Part shown: in pieces, positions 26,130-37,043 of the stretch
Layout of the letters: every line of letters starts with the position of its first letter
How positions within the stretch are numbered: position 1 is the first letter of the stretch
NCBI RefSeq assembly: GCF_029963765.1
Contig: NZ_JALBYU010000007.1
Location: forward strand, 186,001-250,000
DNA from: Pseudomonas sp. UYIF39
GTDB lineage: Bacteria; Pseudomonadota; Gammaproteobacteria; Pseudomonadales; Pseudomonadaceae
Reading direction: 5' to 3'
Length of the DNA stretch: 64,000 bases
The notes under the pieces: generated by a model
What the model saw: the letters and a program-made list of their open reading frames with translations, nothing else
Told to the model about the DNA's origin: nothing
Database searches by the model: none
Program-made: the position numbers and the translations under genes

Positions 26130-26501
26130 GGCCTCGCTCCCGCTAATCAGGGGTCCTGGCAAGGGCCTTCGAGGCGCCGTTCGCAACTACCCCGCGAGCC
26201 GCTTCGTGTCTGTACCACCTACAAGGTGTGTTTGACGAGGTTGCCGACTGGAACGAAGTTGTCCCGAGGGACGGAAGCGTAATTAGGTAACCCGGCTACA
26301 CACTGAAGTTCGCACCAAGGCCCACGACGCCCGAATGCGCTCGCCAGTTCGCCCTTACCTGCTCACTCCCCCTCGAGCCCATCGTTCATCCCGTCGCCAT
26401 CCCCGCCGAATCCGACTTGACCACCTAAGCTTCTGGTCAGCGAGCATGAATTTTCCACCGCAGTACAACTTTCCGTAAAAGACGCGACGAGGTTTATCTC
26501 C
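26130..26501 (+). promoter_or_regulatory. Long structured 5' leader of aceA
   Basis: This ~370-base stretch has no convincing gene but contains several local inverted repeats: GCCTCG/CGAGGC (26131-26136 with 26170-26175), CACCT/AGGTG (26216-26228) and GTCC/GGAC (26261-26272). It is GC-rich, unlike the AT-rich promoter just before it. It could be a regulated leader or a separate small RNA. I do not recognise it as a known riboswitch class. A 69-codon open frame overlaps its first half but does not look like a protein. Confidence 0.4.
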
Positions 26502-27827
26502 ATGGCACTGACACGCGAACAGCAAATTGCAGCCCTCGAAAAAGATTGGGCTGAAAACCCACGCTGGAAAGGCGTGACACGCGCTTACTCCGCTGCTGAC
26601 GTCGTCCGCCTGCGTGGCTCGGTTCAACCTGAGCACACCTTTGCAAAATTGGGCGCCGAGAAGCTTTGGAACCTGGTGACCCAGGGCGCCAAACCGTCCT
26701 TCCGTCCTGAGAAAGATTTCGTCAACTGCATGGGCGCCCTGACCGGCGGCCAGGCTGTACAGCAAGTCAAAGCCGGTATCCAGGCGATCTACCTGTCGGG
26801 CTGGCAAGTCGCTGCGGACAACAACTCCGCCGAATCGATGTACCCGGACCAGTCGCTGTACCCGGTGGATTCGGTTCCAACCGTGGTCAAGCGCATCAAC
26901 AACTCGTTCCGTCGTGCTGACCAGATCCAGTGGAAAGCCGGTAAAGGCCCGGGCGACGAAGGCTACATCGACTACTTCGCTCCAATCGTGGCGGACGCTG
27001 AAGCCGGTTTCGGCGGCGTACTGAACGCTTACGAGCTGATGAAGAGCATGATCGAAGCAGGCGCCGCCGGCGTTCACTTCGAAGACCAACTGGCTTCCGT
27101 GAAAAAATGCGGCCACATGGGCGGCAAGGTACTGGTTCCTACCCAGGAAGCTGTACAGAAGCTGACCGCCGCTCGTCTGGCGGCTGACGTTGCCGGTACT
27201 CCGACCATCATTCTGGCTCGTACCGACGCTAACGCAGCCGACCTGCTGACTTCCGATTGCGACCCGTACGACCAGCCATTCGTGACTGGCGAACGTACCC
27301 AGGAAGGCTTCTACAAAGTGCGCGCCGGGCTCGACCAGGCCATCGCTCGCGGCCTGGCTTACGCTCCGTACGCCGACCTGATCTGGTGCGAAACCGCCAA
27401 GCCAGACCTGGACGAAGCTCGTCGCTTCGCTGAAGCGATCAAAAAGGAATACCCGGACCAACTGCTGTCGTACAACTGCTCGCCTTCCTTCAACTGGAAG
27501 AAAAATCTGGACGACGCGACCATCGCCAAGTTCCAGCGCGAACTGTCTGCCATGGGTTACAAGCACCAGTTCATCACCCTGGCCGGCATTCACAACATGT
27601 GGCACAGCATGTTCAACCTGGCGCACGACTACGCCCGTAACGACATGACTGCCTACGTGAAGCTGCAAGAGCAAGAGTTCGCTGACGCTGCCAAGGGTTA
27701 CACCTTCGTGGCTCACCAGCAGGAAGTGGGCACCGGCTACTTCGACGACATGACCACTGTGATTCAAGGTGGCTCGTCTTCGGTGACCGCGCTGACCGGT
27801 TCGACTGAAGAAGAACAGTTCCACTGA
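26502..27827 (+). CDS. aceA: Isocitrate lyase
   Basis: A 441-residue cytosolic enzyme of the glyoxylate shunt, splitting isocitrate into succinate and glyoxylate so that acetate and fatty acids can support growth. The catalytic loop KKCGHMGG is near residue 203, and metal-binding residues sit in the [14 protein letters not shown] segment [20 protein letters not shown]. No malate synthase is in the window. The gene follows an operator-like palindrome, a sigma-70 promoter and a long leader, and ends in a strong terminator, so it is its own unit. Confidence 0.97.
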   Translation: MALTREQQIAALEKDWAENPRWKGVTRAYSAADVVRLRGSVQPEHTFAKLGAEKLWNLVTQGAKPSFRPEKDFVNCMGALTGGQAVQQVKAGIQAIYLSGWQVAADNNSAESMYPDQSLYPVDSVPTVVKRINNSFRRADQIQWKAGKGPGDEGYIDYFAPIVADAEAGFGGVLNAYELMKSMIEAGAAGVHFEDQLASVKKCGHMGGKVLVPTQEAVQKLTAARLAADVAGTPTIILARTDANAADLLTSDCDPYDQPFVTGERTQEGFYKVRAGLDQAIARGLAYAPYADLIWCETAKPDLDEARRFAEAIKKEYPDQLLSYNCSPSFNWKKNLDDATIAKFQRELSAMGYKHQFITLAGIHNMWHSMFNLAHDYARNDMTAYVKLQEQEFADAAKGYTFVAHQQEVGTGYFDDMTTVIQGGSSSVTALTGSTEEEQFH

Positions 27828-27894
27828 TCTGATTCACCTGAGCAAACGGCCGTTGCGGACCGAATAGAAAGCTAACCGCAACGCCGCACATCTG

Positions 27895-27924
27895 ACGCCC
27901 CGACTGGTTCGGGGCGTTTTTTTT
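27895..27924 (+). terminator. Rho-independent terminator of aceA
   Basis: An eight-base stem ACGCCCCG/CGGGGCGT with loop ACTGGTT and eight T residues (27917-27924). Confidence 0.92.
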
Positions 27925-28098
27925 ACCCGCGACTTCACACGTTCGCTCACACACAACCCGCCCAAAATCATTGATCCTGAGCAGTTTCTCGATCAGGAAA
28001 AGAAGGTAAAACGACCCTGCTCGCTACTAGTTGTTACGCACCTGTAAGACAACTTCCCGACTCTCACCCTGTTAAACAGTTTAAAAACCATCGCAAAC

Positions 28099-28117
28099 AA
28101 TACTGATTATCATTTAT
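28099..28117. promoter_or_regulatory. Fur-box-like sequence
   Basis: Nineteen bases, AATACTGATTATCATTTAT, match 13 of 19 positions of the classic Fur consensus GATAATGATAATCATTATC, counted by eye. It is roughly 250 bases before nuoA. No iron-responsive gene is obvious on either side. Confidence 0.35.
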
Positions 28118-28250
28118 CTGCAACTATGTTCGTTACATTCCCTACAAAACATAATTGATGAAATGCCGGCTAATGCCCGAACCGCATGGGCTACAGGGTT
28201 TTGGAGGTGCGCTATGTCCTTATTCCTATAAATAATTTCGCTATAGGAAT

Positions 28251-28279
28251 TTTACTTGCAGGGTGTTGTGCCATAAAAT
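28251..28279 (+). promoter_or_regulatory. Candidate promoter of the nuo operon
   Basis: TTTACT (28251-28256), a 17-base spacer and TAAAAT (28274-28279), giving a leader of about 80 bases before nuoA. The -35 match is weak. Confidence 0.3.
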
Positions 28280-28367
28280 CAGCGGGATTGATTGCTGCGA
28301 CATATCGTCACTGCGTTGTTTCTTTTTCAAGCTCAGAGACCTTTGCTCTCTGTTAAGGATTTCCAGC

Positions 28368-28781
28368 ATGCCCGAAGCGACAGGACTCATGGCCCACAAC
28401 TGGGGCTTTGCCATTTTCCTTCTGGGCGTTGTCGGCCTCTGCGCCTTCATGCTCGGTGTCTCCAGCCTCCTCGGGTCAAAAGCCTGGGGCCGCAGCAAAA
28501 ACGAACCGTTCGAATCCGGCATGCTGCCTACAGGTGGCGCCCGCTTGCGGCTCTCAGCCAAATTCTATCTGGTCGCGATGCTCTTCGTGATCTTCGATAT
28601 CGAAGCCCTCTTTCTCTTTGCCTGGTCTGTGTCCGTCCGCGAAAGCGGCTGGACCGGATTCGTCGAAGCTCTCGTTTTCATAGCAATTCTGTTGGCAGGT
28701 CTTGTCTACCTGTTCCGAGTGGGCGCCCTTGACTGGGCTCCGGAAGCTCGTCGCAAGCGGCAGGCGAAGCTGAAACAATGA
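28368..28781 (+). CDS. nuoA: NADH-quinone oxidoreductase subunit A
   Basis: A 137-residue inner-membrane subunit of complex I with three hydrophobic helices, at the junction of membrane and peripheral arms near the quinone site. Conserved stretches include [20 protein letters not shown], the loop carrying the family cysteine/serine position, and [12 protein letters not shown] chose ATG 28368, eight bases after AAGGA, over a longer in-frame start; this gives the length expected in Pseudomonas. It opens the nuoA-N operon. Confidence 0.95.
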   Translation: MPEATGLMAHNWGFAIFLLGVVGLCAFMLGVSSLLGSKAWGRSKNEPFESGMLPTGGARLRLSAKFYLVAMLFVIFDIEALFLFAWSVSVRESGWTGFVEALVFIAILLAGLVYLFRVGALDWAPEARRKRQAKLKQ

Positions 28782-28791
28782 GGCTTTGGCA

Positions 28792-29466
28792 ATGCAATAC
28801 AATCTCACCAGGATCGACCCCGATGCTCCTAACGAGCAGTATCCGATTGGCGAACGGGAAACCGTTTCCGATCCGTTAGAAGATCAAGTCCACAAAAACA
28901 TTTTCATGGGCAAGCTCGAAGACGTGCTTAACGGCACGATCAACTGGGGGCGCAAGAACTCCCTGTGGCCGTACAACTTCGGTCTTTCGTGCTGCTACGT
29001 GGAAATGACCACCGCCTTCACGGCGCCCCACGACATCGCGCGCTTTGGCGCCGAGGTTATCCGGGCATCGCCGCGCCAGGCGGATTTCATGGTTATCGCC
29101 GGTACCTGCTTCATCAAGATGGCGCCGATCATTCAGCGTCTCTACGAGCAAATGCTCGAACCTAAATGGGTTATCTCCATGGGTTCGTGCGCCAACTCCG
29201 GTGGCATGTACGACATCTACTCTGTCGTTCAAGGGGTGGACAAGTTCCTGCCCGTGGACGTCTACGTGCCTGGCTGCCCGCCCCGCCCTGAAGCTTTTCT
29301 GCAAGGCTTGATGCTCTTGCAAGAGTCGATTGGACAGGAGCGTCGTCCGCTTTCCTGGGTCGTCGGCGATCAAGGCGTGTACCGCGCCGAGATGCCTTCG
29401 CAAAAGGAACAGCGCCGCGAACAGCGAATCGCAGTCACCAACCTGCGCAGCCCCGACGAAGTCTGA
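28792..29466 (+). CDS. nuoB: NADH-quinone oxidoreductase subunit B
   Basis: A 224-residue peripheral subunit holding the terminal 4Fe-4S cluster N2, which reduces quinone. The ligand cysteines are the tandem pair in LSCCYVEM and those in [12 protein letters not shown] and VPGCPPRPE. The C-terminal tail is charged (QKEQRREQR). The ATG at 28792 lies ten bases after the nuoA stop; a TTG two codons upstream is less likely. Confidence 0.97.
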   Translation: MQYNLTRIDPDAPNEQYPIGERETVSDPLEDQVHKNIFMGKLEDVLNGTINWGRKNSLWPYNFGLSCCYVEMTTAFTAPHDIARFGAEVIRASPRQADFMVIAGTCFIKMAPIIQRLYEQMLEPKWVISMGSCANSGGMYDIYSVVQGVDKFLPVDVYVPGCPPRPEAFLQGLMLLQESIGQERRPLSWVVGDQGVYRAEMPSQKEQRREQRIAVTNLRSPDEV

Positions 29467-29538
29467 TCCAGATCTGCCTCTTTTATAGAACGAGACACTG
29501 GCTTCATTCTTTACGTTGACCGAAAGCGATAAATAACC

Positions 29539-31323
29539 ATGACTACAGGCAGTGCTCTGTACATCCCGCCTTATAAGGCAGACGACCAGGATGTGGTCGT
29601 CGAACTGAATAACCGTTTTGGCCCTGAGGCGTTCACCGCCCAGCCTACCCGCACCGGCATGCCGGTGCTTTGGGTTGCCCGTGCCAAACTCGTCGAAGTC
29701 CTGACCTTCCTGCGCAACCTGCCCAAGCCGTACGTCATGCTCTATGACCTGCACGGTGTGGACGAGCGTCTGCGCACCAAGCGTCAAGGGCTGCCTAGCG
29801 GCGCCGACTTCACTGTGTTCTATCACTTGATGTCGATCGAACGTAATAGTGACGTAATGATAAAGGTCGCCTTGTCCGAGAGCGACCTCAGCGTGCCGAC
29901 CGTGACCGGCATCTGGCCGAACGCCAACTGGTACGAGCGTGAAGTGTGGGACATGTACGGCATCAACTTTGCCGGTCACCCGCACCTGACCCGCATCATG
30001 ATGCCGCCGACCTGGGAAGGTCACCCGCTGCGCAAGGACTTCCCGGCCCGTGCCACCGAGTTCGACCCGTTCAGCCTGACCCTTGCCAAGCAACAGCTTG
30101 AGGAAGAAGCCGCACGCTTCAAGCCTGAAGACTGGGGCATGAAGCGTTCCGGTGCGAACGAGGACTACATGTTCCTCAACCTCGGTCCTAACCACCCTTC
30201 CGCGCACGGTGCGTTCCGCATCATTCTGCAGCTGGACGGTGAAGAGATCGTCGATTGCGTGCCGGACGTCGGTTACCACCACCGTGGTGCCGAGAAGATG
30301 GCCGAGCGTCAGTCCTGGCACAGCTTCATTCCGTACACCGACCGTATCGACTACCTCGGCGGCGTGATGAACAACCTGCCGTACGTGCTCTCGGTCGAGA
30401 AGCTGGCCGGTATCAAGGTGCCTGAGAAGGTCGACGTCATCCGCATCATGATGGCCGAGTTCTTCCGGATCACCAGCCACCTGCTGTTCCTGGGGACTTA
30501 CATCCAGGACGTGGGCGCCATGACCCCGGTGTTCTTCACGTTCACCGACCGTCAGAAGGCGTACACGGTGATCGAAGCCATTACCGGCTTCCGTCTGCAC
30601 CCGGCCTGGTACCGCATCGGTGGCGTCGCTCACGACCTGCCACGCGGCTGGGAAAAACTGGTGAAAGACTTCATCGAGTGGATGCCAAAGCGTCTGGACG
30701 AATACCAGAAAGCCGCACTGGACAACAGCATCCTGCGTGGCCGGACCATCGGCGTCGCCGCCTACAACACCAAAGAAGCCCTGGAATGGGGCGTCACCGG
30801 TTCCGGCCTGCGTTCGACCGGTTGCGATTTCGACCTGCGTAAAGCTCGCCCGTACTCCGGTTACGAGAACTTCGAATTCGAAGTGCCGCTGGCGGCCAAT
30901 GGCGATGCCTACGACCGTTGCATCGTGCGTGTCGAAGAAATGCGCCAAAGCCTGAAGATCATCGAGCAGTGCATGCGCAACATGCCGGAAGGCCCGTACA
31001 AGGCGGATCACCCGCTGACCACGCCGCCACCGAAAGAGCGCACCCTGCAGCACATCGAGACCCTGATCACGCACTTCCTGCAAGTTTCGTGGGGCCCGGT
31101 CATGCCGGCCAACGAATCCTTCCAGATGATCGAAGCGACCAAGGGCATCAACAGTTATTACCTGACGAGCGATGGCGGCACCATGAGCTACCGCACCCGG
31201 ATTCGCACTCCAAGCTTCCCGCACCTGCAGCAGATCCCTTCGGTGATCAAAGGCAGCATGGTCGCGGACTTGATTGCGTACCTGGGTAGTATCGATTTCG
31301 TTATGGCCGACGTGGACCGCTAA
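29539..31323 (+). CDS. nuoCD: NADH-quinone oxidoreductase subunit C/D (fused)
   Basis: A 594-residue fusion of the 30-kDa (NuoC) and 49-kDa (NuoD) subunits. Residues ~1-190 are NuoC ([20 protein letters not shown]). From about 205 the NuoD part resembles the large subunit of NiFe hydrogenases without metal ligands ([20 protein letters not shown], then [16 protein letters not shown]). NuoD forms the quinone-binding cavity with NuoB. Fusion is usual in gammaproteobacteria. A 72-base gap separates it from nuoB; nuoE begins two bases after its stop. Confidence 0.97.
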   Translation: MTTGSALYIPPYKADDQDVVVELNNRFGPEAFTAQPTRTGMPVLWVARAKLVEVLTFLRNLPKPYVMLYDLHGVDERLRTKRQGLPSGADFTVFYHLMSIERNSDVMIKVALSESDLSVPTVTGIWPNANWYEREVWDMYGINFAGHPHLTRIMMPPTWEGHPLRKDFPARATEFDPFSLTLAKQQLEEEAARFKPEDWGMKRSGANEDYMFLNLGPNHPSAHGAFRIILQLDGEEIVDCVPDVGYHHRGAEKMAERQSWHSFIPYTDRIDYLGGVMNNLPYVLSVEKLAGIKVPEKVDVIRIMMAEFFRITSHLLFLGTYIQDVGAMTPVFFTFTDRQKAYTVIEAITGFRLHPAWYRIGGVAHDLPRGWEKLVKDFIEWMPKRLDEYQKAALDNSILRGRTIGVAAYNTKEALEWGVTGSGLRSTGCDFDLRKARPYSGYENFEFEVPLAANGDAYDRCIVRVEEMRQSLKIIEQCMRNMPEGPYKADHPLTTPPPKERTLQHIETLITHFLQVSWGPVMPANESFQMIEATKGINSYYLTSDGGTMSYRTRIRTPSFPHLQQIPSVIKGSMVADLIAYLGSIDFVMADVDR

Positions 31324-31325
31324 GC

Positions 31326-31823
31326 ATGAACAGCACGCTTATCCAGACAGACCGTTTCGCCCTGAGCGAAACCGAGCGCTCGGCCATCGAGCACGAGCTG
31401 CATCACTACGAAGACCCGCGCGCGGCGTCGATCGAAGCCCTGAAGATCGTCCAGAAGGAACGTGGCTGGGTGCCTGATGGCGCCCTCTACGCCATCGGCG
31501 AAATCCTCGGCATCCCGGCCAGCGACGTGGAAGGCGTGGCGACGTTCTATAGCCAGATCTTCCGTCAGCCGGTCGGCCGTCACATCATTCGCGTCTGCGA
31601 CAGCATGGTCTGCTACATCGGCGGCCATGAATCGGTAGTCAGCGAAATCCAGAGCAATCTGGGCATCGGCCTGGGTCAGACCACCGCCGACGGTCGTTTC
31701 ACCCTGCTGCCGGTCTGCTGCCTCGGCAACTGCGACAAGGCGCCGGCGTTGATGATCGACGACGACACTTTCGGTGATGTGCAGCCTGCCGGCGTTGCCA
31801 AATTGCTCGAGGGCTACGTATGA
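31326..31823 (+). CDS. nuoE: NADH-quinone oxidoreductase subunit E
   Basis: A 165-residue thioredoxin-like subunit carrying 2Fe-2S cluster N1a next to FMN. The four ligands are in [10 protein letters not shown] (C-x4-C) and [10 protein letters not shown] (C-x3-C). The end overlaps the nuoF start by four bases (ATGA), consistent with coupled synthesis of the NADH-oxidising module. Confidence 0.97.
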   Translation: MNSTLIQTDRFALSETERSAIEHELHHYEDPRAASIEALKIVQKERGWVPDGALYAIGEILGIPASDVEGVATFYSQIFRQPVGRHIIRVCDSMVCYIGGHESVVSEIQSNLGIGLGQTTADGRFTLLPVCCLGNCDKAPALMIDDDTFGDVQPAGVAKLLEGYV

Positions 31824-33175
31824 CCCTGACTTCCTTCGGTCCTGCCAACCGCATCAAGCGTTCGGCCGAGACTCACCCGCTCACCTGGCGTCTGCGTGAC
31901 GACGGCGAAGCTGTCTGGCTCGACGAGTACCAGGCTAAGAACGGTTACGCGGCTGCGCGCAAGGCTTTCGCCGACATGGCTCAGGACGACATCGTCCAGA
32001 CCGTGAAAGACGCAGGTCTTAAAGGTCGCGGCGGTGCAGGCTTCCCCACGGGTGTTAAGTGGGGCCTGATGCCCAAAGACGAATCCATCAACATCCGCTA
32101 TCTGCTGTGCAACGCGGACGAGATGGAACCGAACACCTGGAAAGACCGCATGCTGATGGAGCAACTGCCCCATCTGCTGATCGAAGGCATGCTGATCAGT
32201 GCTCGCGCGCTGAAAACCTACCGTGGCTACATCTTCCTGCGCGGCGAATACACCACCGCCGCCAAGCACCTGAACCGTGCCGTGGAAGAAGCCAAGGCTG
32301 CAGGCCTGCTGGGCAAGAACATCCTGGGCAGCGGCTTCGATTTCGAGCTGTTTGTCCACACCGGCGCCGGGCGTTACATCTGCGGTGAAGAAACCGCACT
32401 GATCAACTCCCTCGAAGGCCGCCGCGCCAACCCGCGCTCCAAGCCGCCCTTCCCTGCGGCCGTTGGCGTGTGGGGCAAGCCGACCTGCGTGAACAACGTT
32501 GAAACCCTGTGCAACGTGCCGGCGATCATTGCCGACGGCGTGGACTGGTACAAATCGTTGGCCCGCGAAGGCAGTGAAGACATGGGCACCAAGCTCATGG
32601 GCTTCTCCGGCAAGGTCAAGAACCCGGGCCTGTGGGAATTGCCGTTCGGCGTCACCGGTCGCGAGTTGTTCGAAGACTACGCCGGCGGCATGCGCGACGG
32701 TTACACGCTCAAGTGCTGGCAGCCAGGCGGCGCCGGTACCGGTTTCCTGTTGCCGGAACACCTGGACGCGCAAATGTACGCCGGCGGCATCGCCAAAGTG
32801 GGCACCCGTATGGGTACCGGCCTGGCCATGGCGGTGGACGACAGCGTCAACATGGTTTCCCTGCTGCGCAACATGGAAGAGTTCTTCTCCCGCGAATCCT
32901 GCGGCTTCTGCACCCCGTGCCGTGACGGTTTGCCGTGGAGCGTCAAGCTTCTGCGCGCCATCGAGAATGGTGAAGGGCAAGCCGGCGATATCGAGACCCT
33001 GCTGGGTCTGGTCGGTTTCCTCGGCCCGGGCAAGACCTTCTGTGCTCACGCACCGGGCGCCGTGGAGCCGTTGGGCAGCGCAATCAAATACTTCCGCCAT
33101 GAGTTCGAAGCCGGCATCGCGCCTACCAGCGCCGTCGTCCCGCCTCTGGCAAGGCCGATCGTAGTCGGCGCGTAA
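31820..33175 (+). CDS. nuoF: NADH-quinone oxidoreductase subunit F
   Basis: A 451-residue subunit that binds NADH and FMN and carries 4Fe-4S cluster N3. The nucleotide/FMN region is [15 protein letters not shown], plus [19 protein letters not shown]. The cluster ligands are in [12 protein letters not shown] with a fourth cysteine in [10 protein letters not shown]. The gene starts inside the nuoE stop. A 137-base gap with a strong hairpin follows before nuoG. Confidence 0.97.
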   Translation: MTLTSFGPANRIKRSAETHPLTWRLRDDGEAVWLDEYQAKNGYAAARKAFADMAQDDIVQTVKDAGLKGRGGAGFPTGVKWGLMPKDESINIRYLLCNADEMEPNTWKDRMLMEQLPHLLIEGMLISARALKTYRGYIFLRGEYTTAAKHLNRAVEEAKAAGLLGKNILGSGFDFELFVHTGAGRYICGEETALINSLEGRRANPRSKPPFPAAVGVWGKPTCVNNVETLCNVPAIIADGVDWYKSLAREGSEDMGTKLMGFSGKVKNPGLWELPFGVTGRELFEDYAGGMRDGYTLKCWQPGGAGTGFLLPEHLDAQMYAGGIAKVGTRMGTGLAMAVDDSVNMVSLLRNMEEFFSRESCGFCTPCRDGLPWSVKLLRAIENGEGQAGDIETLLGLVGFLGPGKTFCAHAPGAVEPLGSAIKYFRHEFEAGIAPTSAVVPPLARPIVVGA

Positions 33176-33184
33176 ACGCTTAAA

Positions 33185-33212
33185 AAAGCGAAGGGTCCGT
33201 GCCCTTCGCTTT
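33185..33212. terminator. Terminator-like hairpin between nuoF and nuoG
   Basis: An eleven-base stem AAAGCGAAGGG/CCCTTCGCTTT with a six-base loop, starting nine bases after the nuoF stop. On the plus strand only three T residues belong to the stem end and no run follows, so readthrough into nuoG is expected. On the minus strand six T residues follow, which would make an efficient terminator against antisense transcription. It may also stabilise the nuoF 3' end. Confidence 0.6.
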
Positions 33213-33312
33213 GTCGTGTGATGACGCCTTAAACGGCTGTGTTGATTCACGCGCATAACAAGATTCCATTAGCCACGCCCGCTGACACCGGGCCAACGAA
33301 GAACTTTGAACC

Positions 33313-36027
33313 ATGGCCACTATCCACGTAGACGGCAAAGAGCTCGAAGTCGACGGGGCAGACAACCTGTTACAGGCATGTCTGTCGCTAGGCCTCGATA
33401 TCCCTTATTTCTGCTGGCACCCAGCCCTAGGCAGCGTTGGCGCTTGCCGCCAGTGCGCGGTCAAGCAGTACACCGACGAAAACGACAAGCGTGGTCGGAT
33501 CGTCATGTCCTGCATGACTCCCGCCACCGACGGCAGCTGGATCTCCATCGACGACGAAGAAGCGAAAGTGTTTCGCGCCAGCGTCGTTGAATGGCTGATG
33601 ACCAACCACCCTCACGACTGCCCGGTCTGTGAAGAAGGCGGTCACTGCCACCTGCAAGACATGACCGTGATGACCGGCCACAACGAGCGCCGTTATCGCT
33701 TCACCAAGCGTACTCACCAGAACCAGCAACTGGGCCCGTTCATTTCCCACGAAATGAACCGCTGCATCGCTTGCTACCGCTGCGTACGCTTCTATAAGGA
33801 TTACGCCGGCGGCACCGACCTCGGTGTATTCGGCGCCCACGACAACGTGTACTTCGGTCGCGTTGAAGACGGCACCCTGGAAAGCGAGTTCTCCGGCAAC
33901 CTCACCGAGGTTTGCCCGACCGGTGTGTTCACCGACAAGACTCACTCCGAGCGCTACAACCGCAAGTGGGACATGCAGTTCTCGCCGAGCATCTGCCATG
34001 GCTGCTCCAGCGGTTGCAACATCTCCCCGGGCGAGCGCTACGGTGAACTGCGTCGTATCGAAAACCGTTTCAACGGTTCGGTAAACCAGTACTTCCTGTG
34101 CGACCGTGGCCGTTTCGGCTATGGCTACGTCAATCGCAAGGATCGCCCGCGTCAGGCATTGCTGGCCAACGGCGCCAAGCTGACCCTCGACGAAGCGCTG
34201 GATAAAGCCGCCGACCTGCTGCGCGGTCGCAACATCGTCGGTATCGGTTCGCCTCGTGCCAGCCTCGAAAGCAACTACGCGTTGCGCGAACTGGTCGGTG
34301 CCGAGCACTTCTACTCCGGTATCGAAGCCGCTGAGCTGGAACGCATTCGTCTGGTCATGCAGGTGCTCAAAGACAGCCCGCTGCCGATCCCGAACATGCG
34401 CGACATCGAAGACCACGACGCGATCTTCGTCCTCGGCGAAGACCTGACCCAGACCGCTGCGCGTATGGCCCTGTCCCTGCGTCAATCGGTCAAAGGCAAA
34501 GCCGAAGACATGGCCGACGCCATGCGCGTTCAGCCTTGGCTCGACGCTGCGGTGAAGAACATCGGTCAGAACGCTCTGAACCCGCTGTTCATCGCCAGCC
34601 TGGCTGAAACCAAGCTCGACGACATCGCTGAAGAATGCGTTCACGCTGCACCAGACGACCTGGCCCGCATCGGTTTCGCCGTGGCTCACGCCCTCGACGC
34701 CAGCGCGCCTGCCGTTGAAGGCCTGGACGCTGAAGCTCTTGAGCTGGCCAAGCGCATTGCCGACGCTCTGCTCGCCGCCAAGCGTCCACTGATCATTGCC
34801 GGTACCTCGCTGGGTTCCAAGGCGCTGATCGAAGCCGCGGCAAACATCGCCAAAGCCCTGAAGCTGCGCGAGAAGAACGGTTCCATCAGCCTGATCGTGC
34901 CAGAGGCCAACAGCCTCGGCCTGGCCATGCTCGGTGGTGAATCGGTCGACGCAGCCCTGCAAGCGGTGATCGACGGTAAAGCTGACGCCATCGTCGTGCT
35001 GGAAAACGATCTGTACACCCGTACCGACAAAGCCAAGGTCGATGCTGCCCTGAACGCCGCGAAAGTGGTGATCGTGGCCGACCATCAGAAGACCGCCACC
35101 AGCGATCGCGCGCACCTGGTTCTGCCAGCCGCCAGCTTCGCTGAAGGCGACGGTACGCTGGTCAGCCAGGAAGGTCGCGCCCAGCGCTTCTTCCAGGTCT
35201 TCGACCCGACTTACCTCGACGCAAGCATCATGGTTCACGAAGGCTGGCGCTGGCTGCATGCCCTGCGCGCTACCCTGTTGAACCAGCCGATCGACTGGAC
35301 CCAACTGGACCACGTCACCGCTGCCTGTGCCGCAAGCACTCCGCAACTGGCCGGCATCGTCAGCGCCGCACCGTCCGCCGCGTTCCGCATCAAAGGCCTG
35401 AAACTGGCTCGCGAACCGCTGCGTTACTCCGGTCGTACCGCCATGCGCGCCGACATCAGCGTGCACGAACCGCGCACTTCCCAGGATAACGACACCGCGT
35501 TCTCGTTCTCCATGGAAGGTTACTCGGGCTCGGTCGAACCGCGTCAGCAAGTGCCATTCGCCTGGTCTCCGGGCTGGAACTCGCCGCAAGCCTGGAACAA
35601 GTTCCAGGACGAAGTCGGTGGTCACATCCGCGCTGGCGACCCGGGCACCCGCCTGATCGAAAGCACCGGTGACTCGCTGAACTGGTTCGCCAGTGTTCCT
35701 CGCGCGTTCAACCCGGCTCCGGGCACCTGGCAGGTTGTGCCGTTCTTCCACCTGTTCGGCAGCGAAGAGAACTCTTCCAAAGCCGCACCGGTTCAGGAAC
35801 GCATCCCGGCCGCTTACGTGTCGCTGGCCAAATCCGAAGCCGACCGTCTGGGTGTCAATGACGGCGCCCTGCTGAGCTTGAGCGTTGCGGGCCAGACCCT
35901 GCGTCTGCCGCTGCGCATCAACGAAGAGCTGGGTGCCGGTCTGGTCGCATTGCCGGCAGGTATCGCCGGCATTCCGCCAGCGATCTTTGGCAAATCCGTT
36001 GACGGTCTGCAGGAGGCAGCTCAATGA
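33313..36027 (+). CDS. nuoG: NADH-quinone oxidoreductase subunit G
   Basis: A 904-residue peripheral subunit, the longest electron relay in complex I. The N-terminal ferredoxin domain has [15 protein letters not shown] for the 2Fe-2S cluster. Next is [15 protein letters not shown], giving the His/Cys-ligated 4Fe-4S, and [17 protein letters not shown] with a later CPTGVF for another. [16 protein letters not shown] supplies ligands of the extra cluster seen in E. coli-type NuoG. The remaining ~650 residues form a molybdopterin-oxidoreductase fold without cofactor. It overlaps nuoH by four bases. Confidence 0.97.
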   Translation: MATIHVDGKELEVDGADNLLQACLSLGLDIPYFCWHPALGSVGACRQCAVKQYTDENDKRGRIVMSCMTPATDGSWISIDDEEAKVFRASVVEWLMTNHPHDCPVCEEGGHCHLQDMTVMTGHNERRYRFTKRTHQNQQLGPFISHEMNRCIACYRCVRFYKDYAGGTDLGVFGAHDNVYFGRVEDGTLESEFSGNLTEVCPTGVFTDKTHSERYNRKWDMQFSPSICHGCSSGCNISPGERYGELRRIENRFNGSVNQYFLCDRGRFGYGYVNRKDRPRQALLANGAKLTLDEALDKAADLLRGRNIVGIGSPRASLESNYALRELVGAEHFYSGIEAAELERIRLVMQVLKDSPLPIPNMRDIEDHDAIFVLGEDLTQTAARMALSLRQSVKGKAEDMADAMRVQPWLDAAVKNIGQNALNPLFIASLAETKLDDIAEECVHAAPDDLARIGFAVAHALDASAPAVEGLDAEALELAKRIADALLAAKRPLIIAGTSLGSKALIEAAANIAKALKLREKNGSISLIVPEANSLGLAMLGGESVDAALQAVIDGKADAIVVLENDLYTRTDKAKVDAALNAAKVVIVADHQKTATSDRAHLVLPAASFAEGDGTLVSQEGRAQRFFQVFDPTYLDASIMVHEGWRWLHALRATLLNQPIDWTQLDHVTAACAASTPQLAGIVSAAPSAAFRIKGLKLAREPLRYSGRTAMRADISVHEPRTSQDNDTAFSFSMEGYSGSVEPRQQVPFAWSPGWNSPQAWNKFQDEVGGHIRAGDPGTRLIESTGDSLNWFASVPRAFNPAPGTWQVVPFFHLFGSEENSSKAAPVQERIPAAYVSLAKSEADRLGVNDGALLSLSVAGQTLRLPLRINEELGAGLVALPAGIAGIPPAIFGKSVDGLQEAAQ

Positions 36028-37031
36028 CCTGGTTCACGCCTGAAGTGATTGACGTGATCATCGCGGTCCTCAAGGCCATCGTGATTCTGCTCGCCGTTGT
36101 GGTGTGCGGCGCGCTGCTGAGCTGGGTCGAGCGTCGTCTGCTCGCCCTCTGGCAGGACCGTTACGGTCCGAACCGCGTCGGCCCGTTCGGCGCGTTCCAG
36201 ATTGCGGCCGACATGATCAAGATGTTCTTCAAAGAAGACTGGACCCCACCGTTCGCCGACAAAGTGATCTTCACCTTGGCACCGGTCGTGGCCATGAGCG
36301 CCTTGCTGATTGCCTTCGCGATCATCCCGATCACCCCGACCTGGGGTGTGGCGGACATCAACATCGGCATCCTGTTCTTCTTCGCCATGGCCGGTCTGTC
36401 GGTCTACGCGGTGCTGTTCGCCGGCTGGTCGAGTAACAACAAGTTCGCCCTGTTGGGCAGCTTGCGGGCCTCGGCACAAACCGTGTCGTACGAAGTGTTC
36501 ATGGGCCTGTCGCTGATGGGCATCGTGATCCAGGTTGGCTCGTTCAACATGCGCGACATCGTTGAATACCAGGCGCAGAACCTGTGGTTCGTCATTCCGC
36601 AGATCTTCGGTTTCCTGACCTTCTTCATCGCCGGCGTCGCCGTGACTCACCGTCACCCGTTCGACCAGCCGGAAGCGGAGCAGGAACTGGCCGACGGTTA
36701 CCACATTGAATACGCCGGCATGAAATGGGGCATGTTCTTCGTCGGTGAGTACATCGGCATCGTGTTGATTTCGGCGCTGCTGGTGACCCTGTTCTTCGGT
36801 GGCTGGCACGGTCCGTTCGGCATTCTGCCGCAGATCCCGTTCATCTGGTTCGCACTGAAAACCGCGTTCTTCATCATGTTCTTCATCCTGCTGCGCGCCT
36901 CGATTCCGCGCCCACGGTATGACCAAGTGATGGATTTCAGCTGGAAGTTCTGCCTGCCGCTGACCCTCGTCAACATGCTGGTGACCGCTGCGATCGTGTT
37001 GCTCAACACGCCCGCCGTCGCGGCTCAGTGA
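36024..37031 (+). CDS. nuoH: NADH-quinone oxidoreductase subunit H
   Basis: A 335-residue inner-membrane subunit (ND1) with about eight helices that closes the quinone chamber from the membrane side. Conserved loops include [20 protein letters not shown] and the acidic [19 protein letters not shown], which contacts NuoB and Nuo[20 protein letters not shown] lies near the C-terminus. The start overlaps the nuoG stop (ATGA). Confidence 0.97.
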   Translation: MTWFTPEVIDVIIAVLKAIVILLAVVVCGALLSWVERRLLALWQDRYGPNRVGPFGAFQIAADMIKMFFKEDWTPPFADKVIFTLAPVVAMSALLIAFAIIPITPTWGVADINIGILFFFAMAGLSVYAVLFAGWSSNNKFALLGSLRASAQTVSYEVFMGLSLMGIVIQVGSFNMRDIVEYQAQNLWFVIPQIFGFLTFFIAGVAVTHRHPFDQPEAEQELADGYHIEYAGMKWGMFFVGEYIGIVLISALLVTLFFGGWHGPFGILPQIPFIWFALKTAFFIMFFILLRASIPRPRYDQVMDFSWKFCLPLTLVNMLVTAAIVLLNTPAVAAQ

Positions 37032-37043
37032 GGATAGAGAATC

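Larger units (their letters stand above)
27925..28367. promoter_or_regulatory. aceA-nuoA intergenic region
   Basis: About 440 AT-rich bases upstream of the complex I operon. Visible signals are a 13-base palindrome TTAAAC-A-GTTTAA at 28072-28084; a Fur-box-like stretch at 28099-28117; an inverted repeat ATTCCTATA/TATAGGAAT at 28222-28250 followed by TTTT; and a candidate nuo promoter. A GGAGGTG site at 28203-28209 precedes an ATG with only five codons. No convincing gene is present. Confidence 0.45.

Noticed and set aside
26073..26282. A 69-codon ORF upstream of aceA
   Set aside because: It starts inside the operator-like palindrome and shows no protein-like composition; the region reads better as a leader RNA.
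28203..28230. GGAGGTG followed by an ATG with five codons (MSLFL)
   Set aside because: It is too short to call; it may be a chance Shine-Dalgarno match upstream of the nuo promoter.
28186..28356. A 56-codon plus-strand ORF ending just before nuoA, with an ILLAGC lipobox-like string
   Set aside because: It lacks a usable ribosome-binding site, has an odd cysteine-rich tail, overlaps the candidate nuo promoter, and its stop lies within the nuoA ribosome-binding site.
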